Shown here: positions 17,983 through 27,878 of the stretch, piece after piece | Numbering within the stretch: position 1 is the first letter of the stretch | How the letters are laid out: each line of letters starts with the position of its first letter | DNA from: Candidatus Thiodiazotropha sp. 'RUGA' | GTDB taxonomy: Bacteria; Pseudomonadota; Gammaproteobacteria; Chromatiales; Chromatiaceae | NCBI GenBank assembly: GCA_016842065.1 | Contig: JAEPDS010000005.1 | Span: forward strand, 88,081 to 152,080 | Direction: 5' to 3' | DNA: 64,000 nucleotides | Program-made: the position numbers and the translations under genes | Notes under the pieces: model-generated | Seen by the model: only the letters and a program-made list of their open reading frames with translations | Databases searched by the model: none | What the model was told of the DNA's origin: nothing

Positions 17983-18375
17983 ATGGACGCCATCGAGGTC
18001 AATTTCAGCGGCGGTAAACGTATTGAGGCACAGGTGGGAGATTTCACCCTGCAAACGGATCAGCCACTGAAATATGGCGGCGAGGCGAGCGCCCCTGCAC
18101 CCTTCGATCTGTTCCTGGGATCAATCGCCACATGCGCCGGCATTTTCGCGTGGAATTTCTGTGAATCCCGACAGCTCTCCACCGAGGGTCTGGCGCTGAA
18201 AATGGAGTGCATCGAGGATGAAAAGAAGAAAATGATCGGTAACATCATCTTTCACCTGACCCTGCCCAAGGATTTTCCGGAGCGCTACCAGAGCGGCATC
18301 ATTCGGGCGATGGAGCTGTGTGCAGTCAAACGGCATATGCATACCGCTCCGGATTTTTCGATCCAGGTCAAATAG
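17983..18375 (+). CDS. OsmC/Ohr family protein (probable hydroperoxide reductase)
   Basis: The 130-residue protein has the OsmC fold signature SAPAPFDLFLGSIATCAGIFA and the two family cysteines, Cys51 on the central helix and Cys113 in ELCAVKRHM, which form the peroxidatic/resolving pair in Ohr/OsmC enzymes. Ohr enzymes are known to be recycled by lipoylated proteins and lipoamide dehydrogenase. The immediately upstream Lpd-like gene, 14 bp away with an AGGAGTG ribosome site between, is therefore a functionally coherent partner. An extra Cys60 is present. Confidence 0.87.
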   Translation: MDAIEVNFSGGKRIEAQVGDFTLQTDQPLKYGGEASAPAPFDLFLGSIATCAGIFAWNFCESRQLSTEGLALKMECIEDEKKKMIGNIIFHLTLPKDFPERYQSGIIRAMELCAVKRHMHTAPDFSIQVK

Positions 18376-18410
18376 GTCACCCTTAGCGATTAAACCACCA
18401 GGGATAACCC

Positions 18411-18432
18411 TAGCTGGGGAAATTCCCAGCTA
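18411..18432 (+). terminator. Hairpin after the Lpd-like/osmC operon
   Basis: TAGCTGGG (18411-18418) pairs with CCCAGCTA (18425-18432), loop GAAATT, 36 nt past the osmC stop. There is only a short U-rich tail. The rest of the 311-bp gap before cmoB holds a solo end of the inverted-repeat family (18648-18661) and nothing else I can identify. Confidence 0.5.
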
Positions 18433-18647
18433 TCCATTTCAGACGAAATCCTGCTTACTGTATCCAGCACTGAACAGAGTGACCACAACGAACAGTGGTA
18501 ACTCAACTGCTGCGGATTTCTTCGCTATGGCATTCTATTGGCAGCACGGTGCTTTAGAAGATTCATCTTTATGTTCCCCTATGAGTTGAACGCTTTTCAG
18601 GGGCGATCGGCAGAACAGATCAGGTTATTTCCATCCTATTCGGTGTT

Positions 18648-18661
18648 GCTAGGGCCTGTTA
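18648..18661. repeat. Solo end of the nested inverted-repeat family
   Basis: GCTAGGGCCTGTTA is identical to 4241-4254, the left end of the 285-bp element and its flank. No matching second end is visible nearby. It lies 26 bp beyond the cmoB stop. Confidence 0.45.
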
Positions 18662-18686
18662 GGCTTTCCGTAGAGAGGAGTCTGCC

Positions 18687-19670
18687 TCAGCCCCTGCTCT
18701 TTTTCGCAACCAATATGGCACGTCTCGGTGCGGGATAACCTTCGATGGTCAGATCAGGGTTCTGTGGATCCAGATAGTCCTTCAGTGACTCAAAACGCAT
18801 CCACTCCGTCGATCTTTGCTCGGCGGTTGTGGTGGTAGAAACATCGACCAACCGAATATCCTGAAAACCGCAGCGTTTCATCCACCCTTTGAGGGTCTCA
18901 ACCGTGGGAATGAACCAGACGTTACGCATCTTCGCGTAGCGGTTTTCCGGCACCAGTACTTCCCTGTCACCGCCCTCGATCACCAGGGTTTCAAGCACCA
19001 GTTCACCCTCTTTGCGTAGCGCCCCCATCAACTCATTCAAGTGAGAGAAAGGCGATTGGCGATGATAGAAGACCCCCATCGAGAAGACCGTATCGAACGC
19101 TTTCAACTCGGCAGGCAGATCCTCAATACCCAAGGGGAACAGATGCACCGGATAGCCATTGCCGAGAAAGTGCTTGAGGGCTTCGAACTGCATATTGAAC
19201 AGCTGTGTCGGATCGATTCCAATCACCCGCATCGCACCCTCACCATGAATGCGCCATAGGTGGTAACCATTACCACAGCCCACATCCAACACGGTTCGGT
19301 TTTTCAACGGTGATATCTGCTCAACCAGGCGATTCCACTTAAGATCTGAACGCCACTCGGTATCAAGCTCAATACCGCATATCCGGTAGGGGCCTTTACG
19401 CCAGGGGTGCAGCTGCTGCAGTGTATCGACGATCTGACGGCGTGTTGCATCGTCACAATCAGCCGTCACACCCGCTTCTACTTCGGCGGATCTGAAATCA
19501 ACTTTTGAAACCGGGATATCGGGCAACTGGGCCAGCGCTTCTCGCCACTTGGACATATCCCCATGGGTCTGTTCATGCCAGACCCGCTCAACCTGTTGCG
19601 GAAGTTCCTTTAACCAGCGTCCCAGAGGATGCTCACTGTAGGCTTCACACCAATCCCAATCGTAGTTCAT
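18687..19670 (-). CDS. cmoB: tRNA U34 carboxymethyltransferase CmoB
   Basis: CmoB transfers the carboxymethyl group of carboxy-SAM to 5-hydroxyuridine at tRNA wobble position 34, giving cmo5U. The 327-residue product has the CmoB N-terminal region and the methyltransferase core with motif I TVLDVGCGNGYHLWRIHGEG (about residues 128-148) and FDTVFSMGVFYHRQSPFSHL downstream. Length is essentially that of E. coli CmoB (323). Its ATG overlaps the cmoA stop by four bases, so the two act as a coupled pair. Confidence 0.96.
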   Translation of the reverse strand: MNYDWDWCEAYSEHPLGRWLKELPQQVERVWHEQTHGDMSKWREALAQLPDIPVSKVDFRSAEVEAGVTADCDDATRRQIVDTLQQLHPWRKGPYRICGIELDTEWRSDLKWNRLVEQISPLKNRTVLDVGCGNGYHLWRIHGEGAMRVIGIDPTQLFNMQFEALKHFLGNGYPVHLFPLGIEDLPAELKAFDTVFSMGVFYHRQSPFSHLNELMGALRKEGELVLETLVIEGGDREVLVPENRYAKMRNVWFIPTVETLKGWMKRCGFQDIRLVDVSTTTTAEQRSTEWMRFESLKDYLDPQNPDLTIEGYPAPRRAILVAKKSRG

Positions 19671-20392
19671 TTAATGGCCAGCAATGAGACAAAGTTAAAA
19701 CACTGAAACCAGACTTCCACCGTTGTGAAACCGATCTTTTTCAGACGCTGTTTATGTCGTTCCAGAGTCTCCGGAATCAGCACATTTTCCAGAGCACTGC
19801 GCTTTTGACTGATCTCCAGGTCGCTGTAGCCCTGAGCTTTCTTGAAACTGTGGTGCATCTCGGTAAACAGATTTTGTGAAGCCTCGTTGGAGAGTGCAAT
19901 CTTTTCCGAGAGTACCAATAGACCGTTATCCTGCATCCCTTCATAGAGTTGTGTTAAAAAATCGAGTCGATCCTCTGCCGGTATGAATTGCAGGGTGAAA
20001 TTCAGGATTATCATGGATGCCCGCTCGATCGCCACATTCCGCACATCGGAGCAGACCAGCTGTATCGGACTATCCGCTTGATCCTGCTGCAACAGCTTCT
20101 CAGCCTGCTGTAACATCGGCAGCGAGTTATCCACCGCAATCAATCCATAGTCCTGATGTGGCATGGAGGAGCGGACTGCCATACTGGCTGCCCCCAGTGA
20201 GCAACCCAGATCGTAACAGTTGGAACCCCGGGTTACCCGACGGCTCGCCAGGGTGCCGATCATATTGATAATGGTCGCGTAGCCTGGAACCGACCGATTG
20301 ATCATATCGGGAAAGACCTTCGCGACCCGCTCATCGAAGACGAAATCGGGGACCACCTGCTGCGGATCGGCATACAGTTCATCTTTTTTCAT
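19667..20392 (-). CDS. cmoA: Carboxy-S-adenosyl-L-methionine synthase CmoA
   Basis: CmoA makes carboxy-SAM from SAM and prephenate for CmoB. The 241-residue protein shows FDERVAKVFPDMINRSVPGYATI, the characteristic CmoA start, and motif I NCYDLGCSLGAASMAVR (about residues 59-75). The length matches the family (247 in E. coli). It overlaps cmoB and lies 9 bp downstream of an MFS gene on the same strand, so the three may be co-transcribed. Confidence 0.96.
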   Translation of the reverse strand: MKKDELYADPQQVVPDFVFDERVAKVFPDMINRSVPGYATIINMIGTLASRRVTRGSNCYDLGCSLGAASMAVRSSMPHQDYGLIAVDNSLPMLQQAEKLLQQDQADSPIQLVCSDVRNVAIERASMIILNFTLQFIPAEDRLDFLTQLYEGMQDNGLLVLSEKIALSNEASQNLFTEMHHSFKKAQGYSDLEISQKRSALENVLIPETLERHKQRLKKIGFTTVEVWFQCFNFVSLLAIK

Positions 20393-20401
20393 GACAACGA
20401 T

Positions 20402-21688
20402 CTATTCCAACTCCTGGGCCGCCTTTTCACCCGCCTTCACATCCACCATGCTCAACAGTACACCACCGAGAATAAACAGAATGCCAACCGAGAGAATGGA
20501 GATTCTGGCACTGCCGGTCAGTACACCGACCCAACCCATCAGGAACGGCCCCAGTACTGCAGCGAACTTACCCAGCATGTTGTAAAACCCAAAGAACTCA
20601 GCTGCCTGATTGTGGGGAATCAATCGGGCATAGAGGGATCGGGAGAGTGCCTGTATGCCACCCTGCACCAAACCGATAGCGATCGCCAAGGTGTAAAACT
20701 CCCAAACCGATTCCATATGGTAAGCCCAGAGCAGAATCAGCAGATAGATGAAGATGGCGATCATGATCCCCTGTTTTGCTCCTCGCTTGGAAGCGATGGA
20801 AGCAAACACCAGTGCGGCGGGAAAACCGACAAATTGGGTAATCAACAGGGCAACCATCAGGTTGTTGGCGTCGAAACCGATCGAAAGACCGAAATCAACC
20901 GCCATTCTGACGATGGTGTCCACCCCATCGATATAGCACCAGTAGGCGAGTAGAAACAGGAAGGTCATACGCAGACTGCGCAGGCTGGCGAAGGTCTCCA
21001 GCAGTTGGCGCAGACTGGCCGATAACCAGCCTTTCTGCTGCTTTGGACCCGCCGGCTCCTCAACCATCAGAAACAGGGGCAGTGAAAACAGCGCCCACCA
21101 GATGGCGACGCTGATGAACGAGAGACGTACCGCCTGGGCGGCGTCAGCCAGCCCGAAAGCGTCCGGAAAGAGTGTCATCAACACATTGAAGGTGAACAAC
21201 AACCCTCCGCCAAGATAACCAAACGCATAACCATAGGCGGAAACCCGATCATAGTGCTGTTTTTGCGTAACCGACACCAGCAGGGAGTCGTAGAAGATGT
21301 TACCCCCCATGAAGCCGAGCATACCCAGGCAGTAAAGCACCAGGGCCATCACCCAGTTGCCCATCGCCACCAGGTAGAGGGAGCCTGTCATGACAATGCC
21401 CATGGCGGCAAAAAACATCAGAAACTTCTTTTTTGCACCAGCCTGATCCGCCAGCGCACCAAGGAACGGCGCCATGCAGACCACCAGAATACTCGCCAGA
21501 GAGTTGGCCATACCCAGTCGGAAGGTCGACTCGGTAACTTCGACACCAGCACTCCAATACTGCTTGAAAAATACCGGAAAAAAACCGGCCATTACGGTCG
21601 TCGCAAAGGCTGAGTTGGCCCAGTCATAGAGTGTCCAGGCAAAGGTGGGGGGGTGCTTGAGTAACGCCTTACTGGTCTGTTGGTTCAT
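20402..21688 (-). CDS. MFS transporter, UMF1/Atg22-like family
   Basis: The 428-residue inner-membrane protein has about 12 hydrophobic helices. The N-terminal TLYDWANSAFATTVMAGFFPVFF is the diagnostic UMF1/Atg22-type motif, and a loop region FGFYNMLGKFAAVLGP sits near helix 10. Related proteins are putative metabolite effluxers; the substrate is unknown. It lies directly upstream of cmoA on the same strand. Confidence 0.88.
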   Translation of the reverse strand: MNQQTSKALLKHPPTFAWTLYDWANSAFATTVMAGFFPVFFKQYWSAGVEVTESTFRLGMANSLASILVVCMAPFLGALADQAGAKKKFLMFFAAMGIVMTGSLYLVAMGNWVMALVLYCLGMLGFMGGNIFYDSLLVSVTQKQHYDRVSAYGYAFGYLGGGLLFTFNVLMTLFPDAFGLADAAQAVRLSFISVAIWWALFSLPLFLMVEEPAGPKQQKGWLSASLRQLLETFASLRSLRMTFLFLLAYWCYIDGVDTIVRMAVDFGLSIGFDANNLMVALLITQFVGFPAALVFASIASKRGAKQGIMIAIFIYLLILLWAYHMESVWEFYTLAIAIGLVQGGIQALSRSLYARLIPHNQAAEFFGFYNMLGKFAAVLGPFLMGWVGVLTGSARISILSVGILFILGGVLLSMVDVKAGEKAAQELE

Positions 21689-21801
21689 GAAAAAGAGTCT
21701 TATCAGAGGCCGGCCGCTGTTTCAAGGCAGGTAACCCTGAATCGCTCTCAGCGGATCGCAGATCGGCCTGCTTACAAGCGGCCAATCGATCCGGCAGGAG
21801 C

Positions 21802-22434
21802 CTACTCCTCAGGTGTTTCAACCAAGGTCAGGTTGGCATTGATTGCCATGCGCACCAGTTCTGCCAGTGAGTCGGCCTCCATCTTCTCCATGACCCGGGC
21901 CCGATGGGCCTCCACCGTCTTTGAACTGACACCCAGGCTGGTGGCAATCTCCTTGTTGGCCTTGCCATTGGTAACCATCAACATCACTTCATGCTCTCTG
22001 GGGGTCAGCCTCGCCAGTCGGGTAGCGATCTCGGCGCGCTGCGACTGCATATCACGCTGTTTGGCATCCACCGCCATGGCATGACGAATACTCTCCAGTA
22101 ACAGCTCATCATTGAAAGGCTTCTCGATGAAGTCCACTGCCCCGGCTTTCATCGCCCGTACCGCCATCGGCACATCCCCATGGCCGGTGATGATGATCAC
22201 CGGTATGGCAATCTGATTAACCTGCAGATACTCCTGCAACTCCAAACCGCTCATCCCGGGCATGCGCACATCGAGAAGCAGACAACCGGAGCGCCCTGGA
22301 TAATAGGACTGAATGAAAGCGTTTGCCGATTCGAAGGTCTCGACTTGCATGGATACCGATTCGATCAGCCATTTCAATGAGTTCCTCATCGCCTGATCAT
22401 CATCTACTACAAAAACCGTTGGCCGATTACTCAT
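21802..22434 (-). CDS. FixJ/TtrR-type response regulator
   Basis: The 210-residue regulator has a receiver domain (about 6-120) with acidic pocket DDD (11-13), phospho-acceptor Asp55 in LLLDVRMPG and the KPF lysine motif. A LuxR/GerE helix-turn-helix (about 140-205) follows, with LTPREHEVMLMVTNGKANKEIA and GVSSKTVEAHRARVMEKM. It starts two bases after the stop of the kinase gene. Family members (FixJ, TtrR, TodT-like) activate respiratory or catabolic genes; the target here is not apparent from neighbours. Confidence 0.93.
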   Translation of the reverse strand: MSNRPTVFVVDDDQAMRNSLKWLIESVSMQVETFESANAFIQSYYPGRSGCLLLDVRMPGMSGLELQEYLQVNQIAIPVIIITGHGDVPMAVRAMKAGAVDFIEKPFNDELLLESIRHAMAVDAKQRDMQSQRAEIATRLARLTPREHEVMLMVTNGKANKEIATSLGVSSKTVEAHRARVMEKMEADSLAELVRMAINANLTLVETPEE

Positions 22435-22436
22435 GA

Positions 22437-24995
22437 CTAAAAACCCGGTAATTCAATTGTTGGATCGGAAGGGAGCACCAATCTGAAGGTTGCTCCATGA
22501 CCATATTCAGACTCCACCTCAATCACTCCCTTGTGATCCTGCATGATCTTTTGACTGATTGGTAATCCCATACCCATACCGCTCTTTTTGGTAGAAAAGA
22601 ATGCATCGAAAAGATGTTTCTGTGTCTGTTCCGGTATCCCTGAACCACTGTCCTGGACTAAAACCTGAACCTCTCTGGAGCTCATTCTACCGGTTTTCAG
22701 TACCAGTCGCCGTTGATTCTGGTCAACTTGTTTCATTGCATCGATGGCATTGCGCACCAGATTCAACATCACCTGTTCGATCTGTACCAGGTCCACTTCA
22801 ACCGGTAGTACGCCTTCTGACAACTCCAGTGTCACTTCCACATTCTGTCGATTTGCCTCAAATTCAATAAATGACGCCACCTCCAACACCAAGTGGTTGA
22901 GATTGACCACTTCATGCTCCTGGGGCCGTTTACCGACCAGGGTTCGCAGACGTTTGATGATCTCGCCGGCCCGCTCAGCCTGGGCGGTTATCTGGGCAAT
23001 CGCATCAATGATCTCCGGCTCACCCCCTTTGCCGGATTGCATCCGGCGAACGCAGCCACTGGCAAAGTTGACGATGGCCGAGAGTGGTTGGTTCAGCTCA
23101 TGCGCCAGACCTGTGGACATTTCACCCATGGTGCTGAGGCGACAGACATGCACCAGTTCGGATTGGTGCTGACGGCTCTGCATCTCAGCCATACGGATTC
23201 GTGTGATGTCCCGACCGTAAATGTTGACATACTCGAGCTCCAGGATTGGCGCAAGCTGCAGGGAAAAGATCTGACTGTCCAGATTGACTTCATACTCTTT
23301 GGTGGTTCCCTCTCTCAATGAGCTGGCAACCAGGTTTTTCCAGTAGAGCGGCAGTGTCTGACCCCGTTCACAATCCCAATACCCCATCAGCGGCTCGCTG
23401 GCGGCATTGGCATAGACAATCACACCACGTTTGTTGATGCGCAACACCGGACTGGGGTTTTCGCTGGCCAGTTTCGCCAGACTGGTGATCTCCCGCTGAG
23501 CCTGTTTTTGCCCCGAGATATCCCGTAGATAGACATTGAATACCGTCTGTTGATGCAGATGGATCGAGATAACAGAACACTCAACGGATTTCTCCTCTCC
23601 ATTCACCGTGACGGCCTGCATCGCCTGCCCTCTGCATTTGCTGTTCGAAGCCGGCATGCTGATACAGGCAGTGAGCATCGCCCGAAAGCGTTCTCGATCG
23701 TTGGGATGTATCGCCATCTCTTCAAGATGACGACCGATCAATTGGTTGCGGCTGTAGCCAAAGGTTTTGAACGCTGTACCGTTGACCTCAACGATGATGC
23801 CCTCCTGATTCAGTGTCACGATGGAGACCATTGAGTTATCGAACAGTGCACTTTTCAACACCTCTGTCTCTCGCAACCGCTCTTCCTGTCGATTGCGCAG
23901 CGTATCGCGGGCGCTGATCAACTGCCGGAAGAAGGCTTTCACCCAATCCTCCAACAGCAGTAACTGGTTGCCTTTTTTGGTTACCGGTTGTTCGATTCCC
24001 AGCGCTTGCTGGCCGAATCGGGAAATGCGCACCAGCACATGACTTATCTTGGCCGATATCAGATAGAAGATGACAGAGAAGACGATGATATAGACCAGAG
24101 TCGCAAGAAATCGATCCTGCTGGGCCAGCTTGGTGATGTTGAGAATGGTCTTTTCCACCGCATCTCGGGAGACCAGCGTTGTGAACAGCAGGCTCTGCTC
24201 CATCGACTGAAACCGGGTGATCGCCTGGGATGTCAACAGATAGTTCTCATGCCAGTCATTCAAATGGGAGTCTCTCGCAATCATCTCCCGGTTACTGCTG
24301 GATAACAGCTTCAGTGTGTTGGCGTCCACCAGGGCAATCAGGGTATCGGAATCGTTGGTCATTGATTGCGATTCCAATAGAAACTGATCATCCACCGGAA
24401 CAATCAGCAGCAGAACCGCAGCCAGATCGTCTTCCAGATAGGAGACATTCGACCAGACCAGTAGATAGGGTACCTGATCGATCAGAGTAACCAGCGCCTC
24501 ATTACGTCCCGAATAGAACTCGAACAACTGGTCCAGATCGAATGAGAGTGGCTGTTTCTGATAGATCTCTCTTGGGGTCGCCCGATTATCCAGCAGTACC
24601 ACATGTTTAGGCTCGATGGAGTTGAGTTTGGGATAGCCGGGATCGAGCCACTCCGGCGTCTGTTGGTGGAGAATCGCCTGTGTAGCCGAGTTCTTGCTCT
24701 GATGCCAGGCAGTGGAACCAAGATAGTTCTTGATGCGCCAATGGTTCGACAAACCACTCCCTACCTGGCGCCACTCCTGCAAAAAATGCTCAAACCGCTG
24801 TCGGGTCTCAACCGCCCGCACGTCAAGTCTTCTGACCAGTTCATCATGAAACAGGTTGGCCAGACGTCTGTCCTGGATCGGCTCCAATACCAGCCACATC
24901 AAAAAACCACACAAGATCCCAACCAGCAGAGAGAGCGCAGGAAGTGGAACAGCAGCCAGTTTCGCCTGCCATTTTGAGCTACTCAACGCACTCAT
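22437..24995 (-). CDS. Membrane sensor histidine kinase with periplasmic domain and two PAS domains
   Basis: The 852-residue kinase has transmembrane helices at about 15-37 and 296-315 flanking a large periplasmic sensor of about 260 residues. A cytoplasmic linker, two PAS domains (about 385-500 and 505-605), and a kinase core follow. Visible core motifs are the H-box GLAHELNQPLSAI (His632), N-box NLVRNAIDAM, G1 DSGSGIP and G2 GMGMGLPIS. The HELNQPL box is that of FixL/DctB-like kinases, fitting the downstream FixJ-type regulator. The periplasmic part is not a domain I recognise; the ligand is unknown. Confidence 0.92.
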   Translation of the reverse strand: MSALSSSKWQAKLAAVPLPALSLLVGILCGFLMWLVLEPIQDRRLANLFHDELVRRLDVRAVETRQRFEHFLQEWRQVGSGLSNHWRIKNYLGSTAWHQSKNSATQAILHQQTPEWLDPGYPKLNSIEPKHVVLLDNRATPREIYQKQPLSFDLDQLFEFYSGRNEALVTLIDQVPYLLVWSNVSYLEDDLAAVLLLIVPVDDQFLLESQSMTNDSDTLIALVDANTLKLLSSSNREMIARDSHLNDWHENYLLTSQAITRFQSMEQSLLFTTLVSRDAVEKTILNITKLAQQDRFLATLVYIIVFSVIFYLISAKISHVLVRISRFGQQALGIEQPVTKKGNQLLLLEDWVKAFFRQLISARDTLRNRQEERLRETEVLKSALFDNSMVSIVTLNQEGIIVEVNGTAFKTFGYSRNQLIGRHLEEMAIHPNDRERFRAMLTACISMPASNSKCRGQAMQAVTVNGEEKSVECSVISIHLHQQTVFNVYLRDISGQKQAQREITSLAKLASENPSPVLRINKRGVIVYANAASEPLMGYWDCERGQTLPLYWKNLVASSLREGTTKEYEVNLDSQIFSLQLAPILELEYVNIYGRDITRIRMAEMQSRQHQSELVHVCRLSTMGEMSTGLAHELNQPLSAIVNFASGCVRRMQSGKGGEPEIIDAIAQITAQAERAGEIIKRLRTLVGKRPQEHEVVNLNHLVLEVASFIEFEANRQNVEVTLELSEGVLPVEVDLVQIEQVMLNLVRNAIDAMKQVDQNQRRLVLKTGRMSSREVQVLVQDSGSGIPEQTQKHLFDAFFSTKKSGMGMGLPISQKIMQDHKGVIEVESEYGHGATFRLVLPSDPTIELPGF

Positions 24996-25251
24996 GCTTT
25001 GTCTGTCAGCTGTAAAATCTGTCTGCTGCCTGTTATTGCTTTAGTTTCGGCATATCGCATAATTAAATCGTGATATTTTTTAGATTCAATGGCTTATTTG
25101 TACTCTTCTTGACCTATCGATTCCAGTCCTATTGATCCAGGGACTCAGTATGTCATCTACCGCCGCAGCATGCTGGCGATAAGAGTACTATGCTCCAAAG
25201 CCGTATCAGCTCGTCTTTTTGAGCAGTTTATTGGCCCGTTCAGCCAAAAAA

Positions 25252-25272
25252 AAAGACGCTTAACGCGTCTTT
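25252..25272 (-). terminator. Rho-independent terminator of the PilZ gene
   Basis: AAAGACGC (25252-25259) pairs perfectly with GCGTCTTT (25265-25272). On the minus strand it is followed by a run of nine T (complement of A25246-25254). It ends the minus-strand PilZ transcript. The rest of the 333-bp spacer (24996-25328) would hold the kinase promoter, but I see no convincing boxes. Confidence 0.85.
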
Positions 25273-25328
25273 CTCAATAAATCCAGTTAACTGGAATGGA
25301 ATAGTTATTATTCAGGAGGTATTCGTAA

Positions 25329-25730
25329 TCAGTATGTCGAAGCCCTCAGGGATTTCACCGGATCTGGATTTCTGGTGGTTCGATAACCCTGGTAGAGGTA
25401 GGCTCTCTCTGCCACGGTGGCATATCCATAGAGCGCTTTTCGAAGCATCTGCCTGACACTGGAATCGAGCTCACTGAACATGAGCCCCAGACAACCCGAT
25501 TGTTGATGAACAACCATGGCTTTCGCACGACACTGACTGGTACCACCGCAGGCCTCGACAGGAAATGAGACCTCAACAATTTTATTAATCTGCTGTGAGT
25601 CTTCACCAATATCAACTAACATGCCACTAAGACTGATATTACGAACTTTCCCTGTCAACTTACCGAGTTTGCGGTCTTTGATGGTGATCTCACATGAAAG
25701 TAACTTTCGGTGATCACATCTGTGTTCCAT
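25329..25730 (-). CDS. PilZ-domain protein (probable c-di-GMP effector)
   Basis: The 133-residue protein begins with RCDHR, an RxxxR motif at residues 4-8, followed about 25 residues later by NISLSGM, an NxSxxG motif. Both c-di-GMP-binding signatures of PilZ are present. No other domain is attached, so it is a stand-alone PilZ adaptor. It is a single gene with its own terminator. Target unknown. Confidence 0.87.
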   Translation of the reverse strand: MEHRCDHRKLLSCEITIKDRKLGKLTGKVRNISLSGMLVDIGEDSQQINKIVEVSFPVEACGGTSQCRAKAMVVHQQSGCLGLMFSELDSSVRQMLRKALYGYATVAERAYLYQGYRTTRNPDPVKSLRASTY

Positions 25731-25861
25731 GCTTTGGCTCCCCGTTATCAGATGTCTCTGAACATGAACTTAAAGTATGGATCCTGCAGTGCAATTTTCA
25801 AATTCGGATTATCGCGTCTGACTGTTAGGGTTTTCCCTTTTATGAGCTGTATTATCTGACC

Positions 25862-26311
25862 ATGACTGAACAATCACAGAGCCCCCACGACCTCACTGAC
25901 GCCGTTGCTCCCGGACTGATGAGACGTCTCGGTGCAATCTTTTACGATAGCCTTTTGCTGACTGCGTTGGTATTTGTCGCCACGGCAGCAATCACACTGC
26001 CGTTTGGTAACCCGACCGGTAACTGGTTCCTGATTTTTCAGATATTTCTTTTTGAAATCATACCATTAGTGTTCTTTTGCTGGTTCTGGACAAGGGGTGG
26101 TCAAACCTTGGGTATGCGTGCCTGGCGCCTCAAACTGGTCACAATGGAGGGATTGCCAGTGGATTTGAAACTGGCACTGAAACGTCACTTCGCCGCCATT
26201 CTCTCACTGTTGGTTTTTGGCTTGGGGTTTGTCTGGGTGGTGTTCGATAGCGACAACATGGCTTGGCATGATCGACTCTCGGGAACCCGCCTGATTTTGA
26301 CTAAAAGTTGA
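25862..26311 (+). CDS. RDD family membrane protein
   Basis: The 149-residue protein has an RDD domain: PGLMRRLGAIFYDSLLLTAL (Arg and Asp of the family motif), about three transmembrane helices (24-46, 58-80, 112-132), and the conserved QTLGMRAWRLKLV segment. Some RDD proteins are implicated in Na+/H+ transport, but most are uncharacterised. It starts 131 bp from the divergent PilZ gene and is convergent with purA. Confidence 0.88.
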   Translation: MTEQSQSPHDLTDAVAPGLMRRLGAIFYDSLLLTALVFVATAAITLPFGNPTGNWFLIFQIFLFEIIPLVFFCWFWTRGGQTLGMRAWRLKLVTMEGLPVDLKLALKRHFAAILSLLVFGLGFVWVVFDSDNMAWHDRLSGTRLILTKS

Positions 26312-26380
26312 CCAAGATCACATTTTGGTCTGAGAGGAAAATTCGACCCTATTAGACCACTAATCCTTTGTAAGTAGCCA

Positions 26381-26400
26381 TCTACCCACTAGTAGGTAGA
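26381..26400. other. 20-bp near-perfect palindrome between the RDD gene and purA
   Basis: TCTACCCACTAGTAGGTAGA is self-complementary except for one pair. It lies 70 nt after the RDD stop and before the purA terminator hairpin. It may end the RDD transcript or be a protein site. No U-run follows. Confidence 0.35.
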
Positions 26401-26436
26401 CAAGGATAAATCTGCTTAATAACTTTATAAATGAAT

Positions 26437-26461
26437 GATGCGGAAGAGAGCCTTCCGCATC
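26437..26461 (-). terminator. Terminator of purA (possibly bidirectional)
   Basis: GATGCGGAAG (26437-26446) pairs with CTTCCGCATC (26452-26461), a perfect 10-bp stem with a 5-nt loop. An A/T-rich tail follows on the minus strand. It is 44 nt past the purA stop in a convergent spacer with the RDD gene. Confidence 0.7.
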
Positions 26462-26504
26462 ACCATCATGAGCTGATTGAATCTGCTAGAACCGGTACCA
26501 GGCC

Positions 26505-27836
<1,332 letters not shown>

Positions 27837-27878
27837 TTATTACAAAACCTGTCGATTCTTACAGATATATTTATAAAA

